A DNA stretch of 64,000 nucleotides from assembly GCA_021234155.1 (NCBI GenBank), contig JAJEKV010000027.1, positions 15,472,891 through 15,536,890 of the forward strand. The letters run 5' to 3'. How positions within the stretch are numbered: the stretch's first letter is position 1; every line of letters starts with the position of its first letter. Shown one piece after another: positions 34,481-46,235 of this stretch. A model generated the notes under the pieces. It saw nothing but the letters and a program-made list of their open reading frames with translations. It was not told the origin of the DNA and did not search any database. This DNA is from Isoetes taiwanensis (taxonomy: Eukaryota; Streptophyta; Lycopodiopsida; Isoetales; Isoetaceae). The translations under genes and the position numbers were made by a program.

Positions 34481-36120
34481 GAAAATAAAGCCAATGCTAA
34501 CAAGTTATCTCATGCTCTTGTAGTTGATAGTGGAGCTGAAAGATCAGTAGTCCACTCTGCTGAGTTGCTCAAAAATTTAGAACAAGGAGAAGCTAGAAGT
34601 GTCCAAGTAGGAAATGGAGCTTTGCAAAAGATTGAAGGAAGAGGGTTCTTGCAATTATGGGATTTGCATGGAAATATAGTGGACATCAAAAATGTTTTGT
34701 GTGTGCCTGGAATTATTAAAAATCTTATATCTGTTAGTCAGTTAGTTGACTTGGGTTACAGAGTCATATTTGATGATGATAGTTGTAATATATGGTTTGA
34801 CAATAAAATCAAGTTTCATGCCAAGCATGTTGGTAAATTGTTTCAGCTAGAACATGCCAATAATTCGTCTTGCAAAGTATTGATGTTATCTGAATTTGAG
34901 CTGTGGCATAATTGATTAGCTCACACTCATTCCAATAACCTTAAGTTATTAGCAAAGAAAACATCAGAGGTAGAACTAGCAAAAGGTATTTCATCACCTT
35001 TATTGATGATTATACCAGAAAATGCAAATGTTATTTGCTAGTTAACAAGGCTCAAGCCTTAACAGCCTTCAAGCAATTTGTGCAGAATCAGAAAGACAAA
35101 CATGCAAGAAACTGAAATGCATAAGGTCTGACCGAGGGGGAGAGTATCTCTCAGCCAAATTTAAGGGTTTTTGTGTTGCCAATGGCATCAGGAGGCAGCT
35201 GACTTGTAGATATAGTCCCCAACAAAATGGGATAGCAGAAAGAAGAAATAGGACCTTGATGAATGCTGTTAGGTCAATGATTAAAAAAAGTGGATTACCC
35301 AACTATTTGTGGGAAGAAGCCTTGCTAACTGCCAATATCATACAAAATAAACCCCCCTCCTCAAGCTTGCAAGGAAATATTCCTGATCTGATGTGGTATG
35401 GAGAAGATTCAGAAATTAATTATGAAAAATTAAGGTTTATGGATGCTTGGCCTATGTACATAAACCGGATGAGCTTAGGAAAAAGCTTGATGATAAAGCT
35501 GAAATTGGTTTCTTAGTAGGCTATGACAGTCATTCAAAAGGTTACGGGATTTTTACTCCAGAAAACAAAAATATAATCATTAGTAGAGATGTGGTTTTTT
35601 GTGAGGATGTATTATACAAAAATAGGCATCAAGTCACAAAAGAAGTCACTATTAACAAAACTCCTCGAGTAACAAATAATCAAATTGATTATGAAGAGGA
35701 GGAGAAGGAAACTAAAGAAAATAAAGGAGCTGAAAATGTGACACAAGTTCAGAGGGCTGGAACTGAACTTGTTGAACCTGAAATGGTTGAGGCTGATAAG
35801 ATACCAGAAAAAAGAACTAAAAAAAGGAGAACAGAAGCACAAAGACTATTGGATGAAATTCATTTTGACAAAGAAGCTTATGGGAGAAATGTCTTAGGTG
35901 GAAGTAAAAGACTAGAACAGGAACAAGAGATTGATGAGACTGAACAAATCATGGCTATAATAGAGGATGTTGAGGTACCTAGAACTGTTGAGCAAGCTCT
36001 GGAAAGTACTAATGCAGAACAGTGGAAAAATGCTATGCATGATGAATTAAGCTCTTTTGTAGACACTCATACTTATGATGTTGTAAAGCAACCTGCTGGA
36101 CAGAATATAATTGGCAGTAA
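34481..36120 (+). pseudogene. Copia-1 Pol: protease, integrase, linker
   Basis: The aspartic protease motif VVDSGAERSV is followed by a stop (TGA at 34913-34915) in the GAG-pre-integrase domain, where copia-2 has Arg. About 180 bp are missing near 34963 relative to copia-2, removing the HHCC zinc region and the start of integrase. Integrase core traces follow, with GGEYLSA visible in another frame and NGIAERRNRTL near 35230. The linker and C-terminal part (35256-36120) include VGYDSHSKGYGIF. The sequence ends inside QNIIGS, at the copia-2 insertion site. Confidence 0.9.
36116..36120. repeat. Target-site duplication of copia-2, left
   Basis: AGTAA, repeated at 57667-57671 across the copia-2 element. 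Removing the insert restores GGC AGT AAA TGG, in frame for copia-1 Pol. Confidence 0.95.
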
Positions 36121-37374
36121 TGTAAATTTTCAACTTGTTTCAACCAACAAAATACTTGTTGACAACACAATCTATCTCCACACAATTTATCTCAAAGATA
36201 TTGTCACATACAATAATTCAACTTGCTTCTAGAACTAGTGACGTTCTTATTCAAATATTCAATAAGAGAGTTAAATATTTGAACTTATAAGAAAGTTTAA
36301 AGTGACAATAACAAGAAAATACTGCAGTGAATATCGAGACAACTTCAAATGATCAGATCTTGAGCTATTCTGGCCCAAACTATTGGTGAATAGGTCCGTC
36401 TGCTTCTCTGTGTATTCTGCTACCTATTGCTCAGTGTTATATGGTGGAGAATCGACCGACAAGCCTATAGATCTGGGCCAGATAAACTTTCCTGTCCAGA
36501 ATTTTCGTCTCACGAATTATCCCACAGGCATGTCAACAAAAATGGGCTTATTGACCATTGACCATTATTTCCAATGGTTCGATATTAATCTTTGCAACTT
36601 TCTCAACCCTAAAGAAGATCACAACTTAATCTTTGAATTTGCAACATTGTCTTCACATAAGAAATGATCTTTAACTTCTACATGCCTGGCACAGATCCCC
36701 ACATGTTATGGAATTAAGCAAAATGTCTAGTAAATTTATCCAATGATTACAACTTAGTTAATCAAAGATGATGCTAGTAAGATCACGCTTACAAGATACA
36801 ATAAACCTTTTAAATAGTCTTAATCCAACCAACCATTGAATTAGTCTACTGTAGCAATGGAATAAGACACTGTAGCTTTATAATTTCACGACAACCTTAG
36901 ACTAGCAATGCCGACAGCCCAGGCATTCATCAATAGATGAATCCGATCAGAAAAACTCACCACACTGCCGATTTGATCTTATCTCCTTCTTATACTATGT
37001 TAGGCGGCACCGATTCACAGAGAATCAGTCCCGACGGTCATGGACTTGCTATACAAGTTCAAATCACATTTGCCTCTCCTTTTACCCTTTAAAAATACAA
37101 CTTCAATGTACATTTAACCATTTTAAAGTCTTCAATAGTTTCAATGGGTTCAAACGACCATTGTAGGCATAACTACTTCACCTAGGAAATAGGTTACACC
37201 ATAGCCTACCATGGCTAAATACACCTTAGGCATCTGTGAACTTCAATCATGCAATCATCACTGTGCACTTCTCAACTGCAGTTCCAGCTATCACATGGAT
37301 CAACTGGATCAACTTATTATAATATGAACATCTCTTTCACCACATTATTTATGCAATGATCTCATATTCTAACA
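36121..37374 (-). repeat. 3' LTR of copia-2 (with a solo LTR inside)
   Basis: It reads TGTTAGAATATGAG..TTTACA on the minus strand. It is 641 bp longer than the 5' LTR because of the solo LTR plus its duplicated CCACA. Confidence 0.9.
36704..37339. mobile_element. 636-bp solo LTR of another retrotransposon
   Basis: It is bounded by TGTTATGG at the left and TCTTTCA at the right, with a CCACA duplication at 36699-36703 and 37340-37344. The equivalent site in the 57054-57666 LTR has a single GCACA. A TG..CA unit of this size with a 5-bp duplication and no coding region is a solo LTR, left by LTR-LTR recombination. Its family and orientation are unknown. Confidence 0.85.
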
Positions 37375-37644
37375 CTCCTCCTTCATTGCATAAATAATGT
37401 ACTTTGAGTTGTCTTTGAAAACCTGTAAACTTATTTTCTGCAAGTCCCTTTGTAAAAATATCAGCTATTTGTCTGTCAGTGCTAATATATGTCATTTGAA
37501 TGTTACCTTTGGCAGCTTGATCTCTGATATAATGCATGCTTAACTCTATATGCTTAGTCCTCTTATGTTCCACAGGCTTTTTAACAATTGCAATGCAGCT
37601 CTGACTATCTGAAAATATAGTGGTAGGATTTACCTGTTTGACAC
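37345..37644 (-). pseudogene. Copia-2 RNase H, C-terminal end
   Basis: On the minus strand VKQVNPTTIFSDSQSCIAIV and EHKRTKHIELSMHYIRD match the end of plant copia RNase H, running into the 3' LTR. It joins exactly to the piece ending at 47390 once the CACTA element and one TTA are removed. The polypurine tract GAAGGAGGAG adjoins the LTR at 37375. Confidence 0.9.
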
Positions 37645-37689
37645 TTACACAAGGCCCCCAAAAATGAACTTGTATAAAAAATTAAGATG

Positions 37690-38280
37690 AAAACCAGTAT
37701 GCATGTGGTTTTTTTATACAACAATTTACAACATAAAAAAAAAAAACCACGTGCCATTGCTAGTTTTGCAAAACCAATAATGGTCCATATCATGTTTTTT
37801 GTACTGATTCCAAATTTTATGCTAGTATTTAGAAATCATCATTAGTTTGTAAGATTGTTTTTAAGTGTACATTGATTTAGCAAAATCATTGCTAGTTCAT
37901 GTCATGTTTAATTATATCAATTCTACAATCGTAGAGTAGTTTTTCAATATTATCAATAGTTTAGATGATGTATTTTAAGCATCAACTGATTATGGAAAAC
38001 CATTGCTAGTTCGTACTATATTTAATTATATGAATTTAGATTTTACAATGGTTTATGGGAATCATCATTAGTTTATGGAATGGTTTTTCTATGTACATTT
38101 TTAATATCATAATTTCGGATGCTTTTACATGGTAGTTATTGCAAATTTTGGACAATATCGAGTTTTTCTTATTGGTTTGAGAACCATGTTAAGTTTTGCA
38201 TTGCTTAAGTTTTTTTATGTGGTTAGTCACTATGCTTGTTAATAGTTTATTATTATGTTAATCATATTATTAGTCTATTA
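37690..38280. repeat. Left subterminal repeats of the CACTA element
   Basis: The motif AAACCATTGCTAGTT and variants (AATCATTGCTAGTTC, AATCATCATTAGTTTATGG, CAATGGTTTATGG) recur at least six times, spaced irregularly. The motif is shared with the ends of the 22059-32060 element. Confidence 0.6.
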
Positions 38281-39190
38281 GTTTTCCAAATGCAAATGTT
38301 TTGGGCCTCCATAAAAATGCAAAGCTTCTAACTATAGAGAAAGTGTATATAATGCTTCATAGAATCAAATGCCTTATCAATAAATATTGCGGAAAAGAAA
38401 AAAAATGATGTGTCACGATTGGACATGAACAACAAAAGGTATTTTGAGCTACACACATAAGTATACAAGAGATTGAACTGAAAGTAAACATAATAGGTCT
38501 TTATGATTACAAAGCAAAAAGAGATGAACAAAGTTCAAGTATCTCAAGTAGAATGTTCTTCAACCAAGAAGAAGCAAATATTTTTTCCTGTACCTTCCTT
38601 CGTACTTGCCTGTTGCATTCGAGTAACAATGTAGACAAGTGCAATCCACATTTGAAATGAATTATTTATGTGTTCGTATTGTTATTTTTCACTATTTCGA
38701 GAAGGGTGCGTTCTATTTTTCACAAATTTTTGTTGATAAGTTGACACTATTTCACAAATGGTGTCTCTTTAAGTTTGCCTTACGTTGTTGTAATTTTGTC
38801 ACAAGTTATAACCTAAGCTTGTTATTACCTTGTTGTGTAACCCAAAGCTCACTACCTTATTGTAATTTTGTCACAAGTTATAACCCAAAGATAGTCACTA
38901 CCTTGGTGTAATTTGGATATAAGTCATTACTCAAAGCTCGTCACTATGTATTTGTAGTTTTGTCACAAATCATTACTTAACATTGCTATATGCTAGTCAC
39001 AAATGATGGTACAACTCAACACAATGCTTCTTGATACTCTTGACACTAAACTGCTATCATAGGTGATGCTAATTTATCACAATACAAGTTGCAACCTTGT
39101 CGGAAACTCTATTAGTGTCGAATTTTTTTGGTCACAATCTTGACTCAATGGTGGTCACCCCAGTGACCAATGATGACATCTAATATAGTG
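38281..39190. repeat. CACTA interior: 45-70-bp tandem units
   Basis: From about 38785 to 38980, units containing TTTTGTCACAAGTTATAACC and TCACTACCTT recur four times with decay. Further on, GTGTCAAGATTTTGACC and related inverted phrases occur (39100-39270). No gene is present. Confidence 0.5.
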
Positions 39191-39363
39191 TCAAGATTTT
39201 GACCATTTTGGGAACATGGTAGGTTCACCTAGTGTCAAAAAATTTGCCACTATGCTCGACACTATACCCCCCATTCTCTTGTAGTGCCTTAAAGAGTCAA
39301 GCTCTTGGATAGCCCTTGCTTCGTCTAGCGTACATTCCCTTGTCTTGTGGAATCCAATCAATA

Positions 39364-41672
39364 CAATAGACTGGGGCTTCCTGTACAAAGCCATGTCTCA
39401 AATGGGCTTTTCAGAGGCAGTTATAAAGAAGATAGCTGGGTTTAATGTTGCAGGCTGCTCTGCAGTTTTGGTTAATGGCTCCCCCTCCCCCTTTTTTGAA
39501 TGCAAAAGAGGAGTGAGACAGGGCTGTCCTCTGGCCCCCTATCTTTTCTTGATAGTTGCAGAAATGGTAACCAGGGTTATTCTGAAACTGCAGCAGAACA
39601 ACAAGATTAATTGCTTAAAGCTTCCTGAAACAAATGATACCCCATGCCTGCTATGCAAGATGCGCATTTATACGTTTGTGTTTCTTAAAAATCGGGGGGC
39701 CAAAGATTCAAAACTTTCTTCTTTGCTATGAACAGGTTTGGAGAAGCCTCTGAGTTGTTCTAAACAAGGATAAATGTGCAATTATATCCTCTAGCCCAGA
39801 GGATTATATTGAAGGGATCAAAGTTTGTGGTTACCAATCAGCCACCAAACTATTAGGTTTACCTTTGGCCCTCAACATGAGTCTACATGGCTTATGGGAG
39901 CCAATAGTCACCAAAATTAAAAAGAAGCTAAAGATGTACCCTAAGACTCTTTCTTTGGCTGGTAGAGTGGGGATAGTTAATAGTGTTATTGCCAGTTCTC
40001 ATGTCTTTTTCTCATCAGCAATAATAGCAGACAAAAAGTCCTATCAGGAAATAGAGGCCATTATGAAAGAATTTATTTGGCAAGGTGCTTATATGGTGGG
40101 GTGGCAGTACCTAGCTCTTCCCAGAAAAAGGGGAGGTTTGGGGTGTAAGGATTTGTTCTTGCGTGCACAAGTCTTAGCAGCTAAACTAGTGTGGAGATCT
40201 CTGACTTATTCCTCAAAGTCCCCTGCTCTTTACTTAATGAAATATTGGATTGGGAAGACGTCTTTAGTGGGAAGCCCATCTACTCCACATCATCTGCCTG
40301 ATTCTGCTTTCTATCAACTAAATCCAAAGAATGGGCACATCTCGCTATAATGAGGAGAGTTATCCAAGCTTGGAACAAAGTGTCTCAGATGCTTTAAAGC
40401 CTGCTTGCTTGAAAATGTTTCGTATGACTTTAGTTTCTTTTGGCACCGTGGACTTACAGATGAGGATGATGGGTGTTTGGCCCTCAAACATCCCGAAAAA
40501 ATACAAAGAATGGAAACTCAAAGATCTCCTCATCTTGTGGGCAATATGGTCGAGGGATGATTGGAGATCATGGCAAGAAATCTCCGCCTTGTGCAAGACA
40601 CAAGATGCAATAGAAATATATACAATGTGTTAACTCGGCATCCAAGGAGTGGGGAGAGAAAGAGCTCAATTGGACTATGGATGGTAAAGGCTACATAGTT
40701 TCTAAGATCTACTTAATGCTCTTGAATTCTAATGGAACGAAGGTTGCCCACCAATGGGGCTGCTCGGACTTTCGAAGCTATAGTCAAGTATCGAGAAAGG
40801 CCGGAAATTACAATGTGCCGAAAAGATTACCTTTTTCGTGATGGTTAGTAATGAATAAAAGCCTAAAGTCCAATGCCTACCGCTCCAAATACAATGACCG
40901 GGCAATAGATAGTCGCCCTTTAGGGGTCGTGGCCAAGTTGAATCCTCAAGCCATATTTTTATTTGCCCATGGCTCACTCCTTTCTGGAATTGGATTGGGG
41001 CCTATATTGGTGTCACCCCGAGTACAGAGGCTGATCTTTTTGTCTTCTTAGCAAATAGTTCCCCATTTCTGGATACAGTCAGAACTATCTGCATGTGGTC
41101 GATTTGGAAGCATAGAAACAATGTGGCCATAAACCACTCTCCACCTGATATAAATGCTTTTAAAACAATCCTTCAGCTTGAACTGGCTGATGCAGCTATG
41201 GCGCATAGATTGTCTAAGGGATCCAACTATGATAAAAATTGGGATAAGCTGGGTTCCTTTCAGGGATTTTACTCGTTTTTCACTTCTTACTTTAACAGTT
41301 TATCTGATGTTGATAACAGATTATCTGGTTAAGAAACATCACGAGAGAGGACATGCCAGAATAGTTCCGGATAACACCAACCCAATGTCACATCAAGAGG
41401 TACTGGAAGCCCTACTTTGGGTCAAAACAGAAACTATTATGATCAGAGCTCTAAAGCGTATTCTGGCGGATGAGGATATATGGCAATTCAAACAAGAACT
41501 CAGGCCTTATTTCCAAGATAAGCTTGGTATTTGTGAGGGAGCGCGGGAGTCCTGGATTCTTCATATTTTGGATGCGTCTGCATATGGGACTGTGGAGCTG
41601 GATTACCTGCTTAATAAGTATACGGATCAAGCCTATGCGATTATAACTCTGGATGGAGTTATGGATGACTGA
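39364..41672 (+). pseudogene. LINE reverse transcriptase, C-terminal part
   Basis: The product copies LINE RNA at a nicked target. The first frame enters mid-domain and shows AVLVNGSPSPFFECKRGVRQ GCPLAPYLF, the conserved box upstream of the catalytic Asp pair. A frame change near 39660 follows, where the catalytic box is degraded. Another frame from 39865 has MYPKTLSLAGRVGIVNSVI and IMKEFIWQGA, typical of plant L1 C-termini. Further frame changes occur near 40330 and 41150. It is not functional. Confidence 0.85.
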
Positions 41673-41915
41673 TTTCGCCACTGATACACTTATCTTGATG
41701 GTCTGCTAAAAATATTTCCTTTCTTTCTTTGGCTTGCATATCCAAACAGTGTTCTAGTTTATTAAAAATAGCCTCCTTGGGAGCGATAGGCCGTTTTTGT
41801 TTAAATATGGCCTTATAACAGAGTTTATTCTCTGTATTTTGTATTACTATGTACCTTTTTGCATGTAATATAATATAATCACTGCCGTTTCTCCAAAAAA
41901 AAAAAAAAAAAAAAA
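39364..41915 (+). mobile_element. 5'-truncated L1-type LINE
   Basis: It inserted into the CACTA transposase with a 15-bp duplication, GGAATCCAATCAATA (39349-39363 and 41916-41930), and ends in 21 A residues (41895-41915). The 5' half, including the endonuclease and the start of reverse transcriptase, is absent, as is common for incomplete reverse transcription. Confidence 0.95.
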
Positions 41916-43504
41916 GGAATCCAATCAATATACCTTTTCTAGAAATAAAATACTTCCATTCAATCATGTCATACCTTTTGCATGATTTCCATAATTCAAT
42001 AGCTATGGGTTGAGACTTTGCATGAAGTACACCAGTGGAAAACACATTCTGATGGACATGTCTTAAAGCTGACTGCAAGTGCATAGTCGCACGCTCTGGA
42101 GGTAACAAACCATCATTGTCTAAACTTTTCAAATGGAAGATCCTAGAAAACAAGATTCGGTTCTCCACACGTGCATAGGTCAATTCCATCTCTTTCTTAT
42201 TTGTATGCATTTGAATTAATTTTGCAAACGTGCTCTCAAAGTAATAGCCCCAAGTAGCATCTGGTGGACCTATCAGTTCTATGTCATCCAAGACATGGCC
42301 TTCCCCAATCATGTGCTCAAGAGGTGATGTATTACGGCCACAAAGAGCATTCCACTGCATACGCCAAGCTTGCAATAACTTTCTAGCAGTACTTATTGTT
42401 TATTCAGACCACCCATTGGTTCTTGCAAAGTCATAGAAAATTCTAGTAAGATCAGTTGCAATTTGAGAAATGGAAAAGTGTGATGCGGACACTAAATTTG
42501 GAGCCACATAGTCCGCATACCATTGGCTGTAGAACTGATGCTCCTGTGCCTTGAAGAAGCCAAGGCGTTTGAATGGATCTTTCGGACATCTACCAGATTT
42601 CATTTTATATGTCTGATTGCCAATCATGGTTTGCAACCTCTCCACAGCGACTTTTTCATTACCCTCCTCCTTTATCTGATCAAACATAAGCCTATTGCAC
42701 TTGCGCAGGAGATTTAATGACAAGGTGTGCATAACGTCCACAGTAATATGATGTAATAAATTTAGACCATAATGGTGAAACAAACCCAAGAACATGCTAG
42801 TACCTCGCACACCTGTGTCTCTTGCAGCATTGGGCACCCCATCATGCAATTCTTGAATGCTTCGAAGTACATGATCCATAGTTTTCTTTGCATCTGGAAC
42901 TCGTGTTCTTCTCCAAAGATCCTCGTAGTAGTACTTCCCATCATTTGCAGCATCTAACACAAGGTCGCATCTTCTACATGGTACCTTTCCACCTAAATAA
43001 AAAGAAAAAAGTAAAGATTTTGTCAATAGATTCAATCTTATGGTCAAATGTAAATAAATGCATATCGTCATCATGAAGCAAATCACAGGAGTACACGCAC
43101 CTGATGAGAACTTTAGAATTTCGCATTGAGCTGGATGGTCTGCCGTTATAGCATATAAGAAACACCTTTGGTAGAAGACTTGTGACAGCCCTGCATGAAT
43201 ATACTCGCTTCCAAGTGCATAATTGACCTTTACTCCAGTTACAAAAAGGTCTCTAAGCTCATCTACAAGTGGTTGTAGAAAGGGATCTAAGCTATTAGTA
43301 CTTGAGCTGATTCTTTCCTTTGGAATAAAAAGTACTGGAAACGTAACATCCCTTATTTTAGCTTCCACATGCTTCCCACCATCCAGAACTACCAGCCGGA
43401 TATTTGAAACCCATGGATATTTGCATGGTCAACTAAAACTAACAAAAGCAATTAAGCTGCTATACATTAGACTTAGAGTGAAAAGCAAAAGCAACAAATT
43501 ATAA

Positions 43505-45539
43505 GTCATTGTGGATAATGAATCAATTTCTCCAGTGAAATGTCTGGGCGTAGTTCAGTGTCCAAATGACCAATCTTATATGAAAAAGCCAAGTTCTTAC
43601 ATATACATGGCAAATCAGGCACATGTTTGTGCTAGGGAACCCGCCGGTCGGAGAGGGTTTTCCGGCAGGAAACTAGCAGGCGGCACCGCCTCGAGGGTAC
43701 AATAAATGTTACAGTACAAATGTTTGATCCAGTGCAAATGCATTCAAATCCGCCTGGGATCGAAGCTGGCAGATTGACAAGGCCAAGCAGCACGGGCGCC
43801 CGGCGTTGCCGCGTGTAAGTAGACTCTATGGCATTTTCACACATAATTGATGAGTCCCATCAAGGACCTTAATGGACTCATTTGTAAGTAGTAGAGTAAC
43901 CTTTCTTGTGTAACAATTTGTATGTGCAAACATACTTATTAGGTTCCTCCTAATGTTATCTTTAATAACATACCATGGGTTAGGACATTGAACATTTTTG
44001 GATAGGTGCATAAATAGTGCATTCAAACAATGCTGAGAGTGCAATTGTCAACTATATATATTAAAAGTACCATTTTGTTTACCACATTTGTATGAACATA
44101 AAGGGCACATTGTTCGCTATGATAGTATAAAAGTGTTATGATGATACTGCCTTTTCTTAGATTATGTAAGGGATTGTTTTACTTGGAATTTGGGGCTTGG
44201 CACCTTCGTGCAGTGGATGTGCATTTTTTCTTTTTGAGGATGTTTCATGGGACACGATCGACCATTTTAACGACCGCCTGCCTCCAAAGTGCTCGAGAAC
44301 TTGCGTGCAGGGTTCCCTCGAGGCCTTGAAGAGAGACCCCAAGGGGAAGGAAGAAAACACCCTCCCCAGGCACTGGTTCCAAAGTTGTCGTGTTCCCTGA
44401 TGCCCTGCCCCTACGTCGAGAAAGGGGGGAATTTGGGGGTTGGCACCTTCGTGCAGTGGATGTGCATTTTTTCTTTTTGAGTATGTTTCAGGGACACGAT
44501 CGACCATTTTAACGATCGGATTAACAAATGGAGGTGTTTTGGTGCCTCGATGCTAAAACCCTATTGAATCCATAGGGTCTAGATTTTGGCAGCCTTGCCT
44601 GCCTCCAAAGTGCTCGAGAACTTGCGTGCAGGGTTCCCTCGAGGCCGTCTCCTACACCAATGAGCATCCAACCTTATGTAGATCCTAAATTGTTTGTTAA
44701 AGAATGCAAAGAAGTCTATAAATAAATAATCTTATCTAGTAAGTTTTCTAAAATAATCCCATCGGTATGTCTTATGTTGTTTTTATTTTTATGCTGTTAA
44801 AAAATTAAAATACACGAGGTACAATTCAAAGTATTCAATACAGACAAAAGAGTTGGTGCAATGAACTCTGGCAAATTTCTGTCTATACTTATTTTCAAAA
44901 GCTTTTCACCTATGACTTCAGCATCTGCCTATAGATTCTTAAATTTGAGTTAATGTACTTATGAGCCTAATGATTGTGAGATCCTACAGGGAATGGTTTG
45001 CTTTGTAGAAATATATTTGCTGGGAGATTTTTCCAATTTCAACGAGTTGCCCTCAAAAATTTTCGGGCACTCATTTAGAATTAAAAATAAGGACTTCTCG
45101 AGCTTATACAACCGGGAAGGTGGCGCATCGCACATCCCAGCCATTTTGGCTATGGCCATATGGCTTGAACGTAGCAGAACCCATAAGGAAAAATATCCCC
45201 CCCAAAAAAAAAAAAAAAAAAAAAAAAAGTAGTGGAACATTTATCATAAGTTTAAAATTGAAGATAAATTATAGGGATGAAAAAATGCCCCATCAAAGGT
45301 TAAGAACAACGGTCCAGATTTAGCAAATATAAATGGCCCGGATGGTGATCCGGGTACTTTGCTTCTATTGGTCTGCTACTTTCTCGCTTTCCTACTCTAT
45401 GCGTCCAAATCAGAAAGAATTCGAAAGGGGAGAGCTTCACGGCTATGGCGCCGCCCTGCTTCACGGCCTTCCTACAGCTGATGCCGCCCTGCTTCACGAC
45501 TATTGCGCCCTGCTTCGGATTCGGATCATCACAGAGCAA
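43505..45539. other. CACTA interior: duplicated GC-rich segment and A-tract
   Basis: A segment with GGCACCTTCGTGCAGTGGAT, ACACGATCGACCATTTTAACG and CTCGAGAACTTGCGTGCAGG occurs at 44196-44325 and again at 44439-44645, the second with an insert of about 100 bp. GC-rich blocks at 43636-43700 and 43745-43815 contrast with the AT-rich surroundings. A run of 26 A at 45204-45229 could be the tail of a small retroposed fragment. No gene is supported. Confidence 0.5.
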
Positions 45540-46235
45540 AGCAAGCACGGCCAAGAAATCAACTTTTCTCAGTTGATCAGGAGAACGTCTCTCAACGTTG
45601 TAGCAAGGATTATAATGGGGAAAAGGGCTATCCAAGGCGATCAGGTTAGTGCCCTGCTTGCTGAAAATTTTAAATTGCTGGGAGAGGCCAGTATAGCAGA
45701 TCTTATTCCTCGACTATGGTGGCTAGATCTGCACGGATTTAAGAAAAGGTTGCAGAGCTTGCATGTTAAGTTGGATTTTTTTCTAGAAGAAATTATGCGG
45801 AGCATAGATTGAGAAGAGAAAGAAATGAAGAACATGTTCCTGACTATGTAGATGCTTTGCTAGATACGTCCATTGATGGAATGAAGCTGGAAGAGAATGA
45901 TATCAAAGCCATGATTCAGGTATTCTAGCGATTTTGCTGCAACATGTTTGGCCTCTGTTTTCGATTTCGATTAATTCTAACATTACTGTAATTAATTATG
46001 TGTACAAAGGATGTTCTTCTAGGAGGGACTGACACGTCTAGAAATACAGTGGAATGGGCAATGTCAGAGCTTCTTAGAGCTCCATCTATTCTACAAAAGG
46101 CACAAGAAGAACTGGATCGAACACTGGGAAAACATGGGGTGATTGAAGAGTCATGTTTAGACAATCTGAAGTATCTGAAAGCAATTGTAAAGGAGACCTT
46201 GAGGCTACCACTATTAGTTCCTTTAGAAGGATCCG
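45540..46235 (+). pseudogene. Cytochrome P450 fragment (A-type, CYP71-clan-like)
   Basis: P450s are ER-bound haem monooxygenases. Exon 45540-45919 encodes the C-to-H helix part (EINFSQLIRRTSLNVVARII, then MGKR). A frame change lies near 45800, after which DYVDALLDTSIDGMKLEEND ends at the donor 45920. After a 90-nt intron, exon 46010-46235 has the oxygen-binding I helix GGTDTSRNTVEWAMSELLRA and the K-helix ETLRL. The N-terminus and the haem-binding cysteine region are missing. The intron position, before the GGTDTS motif, is the conserved one of plant A-type P450s. It lies on the opposite strand to the CACTA transposase within that element's ends, so it was probably captured from a host gene as DNA. 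Confidence 0.8.

Larger units (their letters stand above)
39191..43430 (-). pseudogene. CACTA transposase (TNP2-like), interrupted by a LINE
   Basis: The transposase cuts at the CACTA ends. Reading down from about 43430: WVSNIRLVVLDGGKHVEAKI; then LQPLVDELRDLFVTGVKVNY; ADHPAQCEILKFSS; a 108-nt GT..AG intron (42993-43100); GGKVPCRRCDLVL with a CxxC pair; HHITVDVMHTLSLNLLRKC, the conserved DxMH box; and a DUF4218-like part with VLDDIELIGPPDATWGYYFE. A TAA at 42400-42402 is a single in-frame stop, probably from Gln. At 41916 a LINE interrupts the gene after KGILIG, and coding resumes at about 39363 with HKTRECTLDEARAIQ to the stop at 39191. The true start is uncertain. Confidence 0.8.

Noticed and set aside
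36383-36667. 94-codon ORF conserved at 57316-57600
   Set aside because: It lies inside the LTRs of copia-2; conservation is due to the LTRs being copies.
45333-45539. N-terminal part of the P450 from the upstream open frame
   Set aside because: It contains the duplicated phrase CCGCCCTGCTTCACG and has no membrane anchor or proline-rich hinge, so it is probably not P450 coding sequence.
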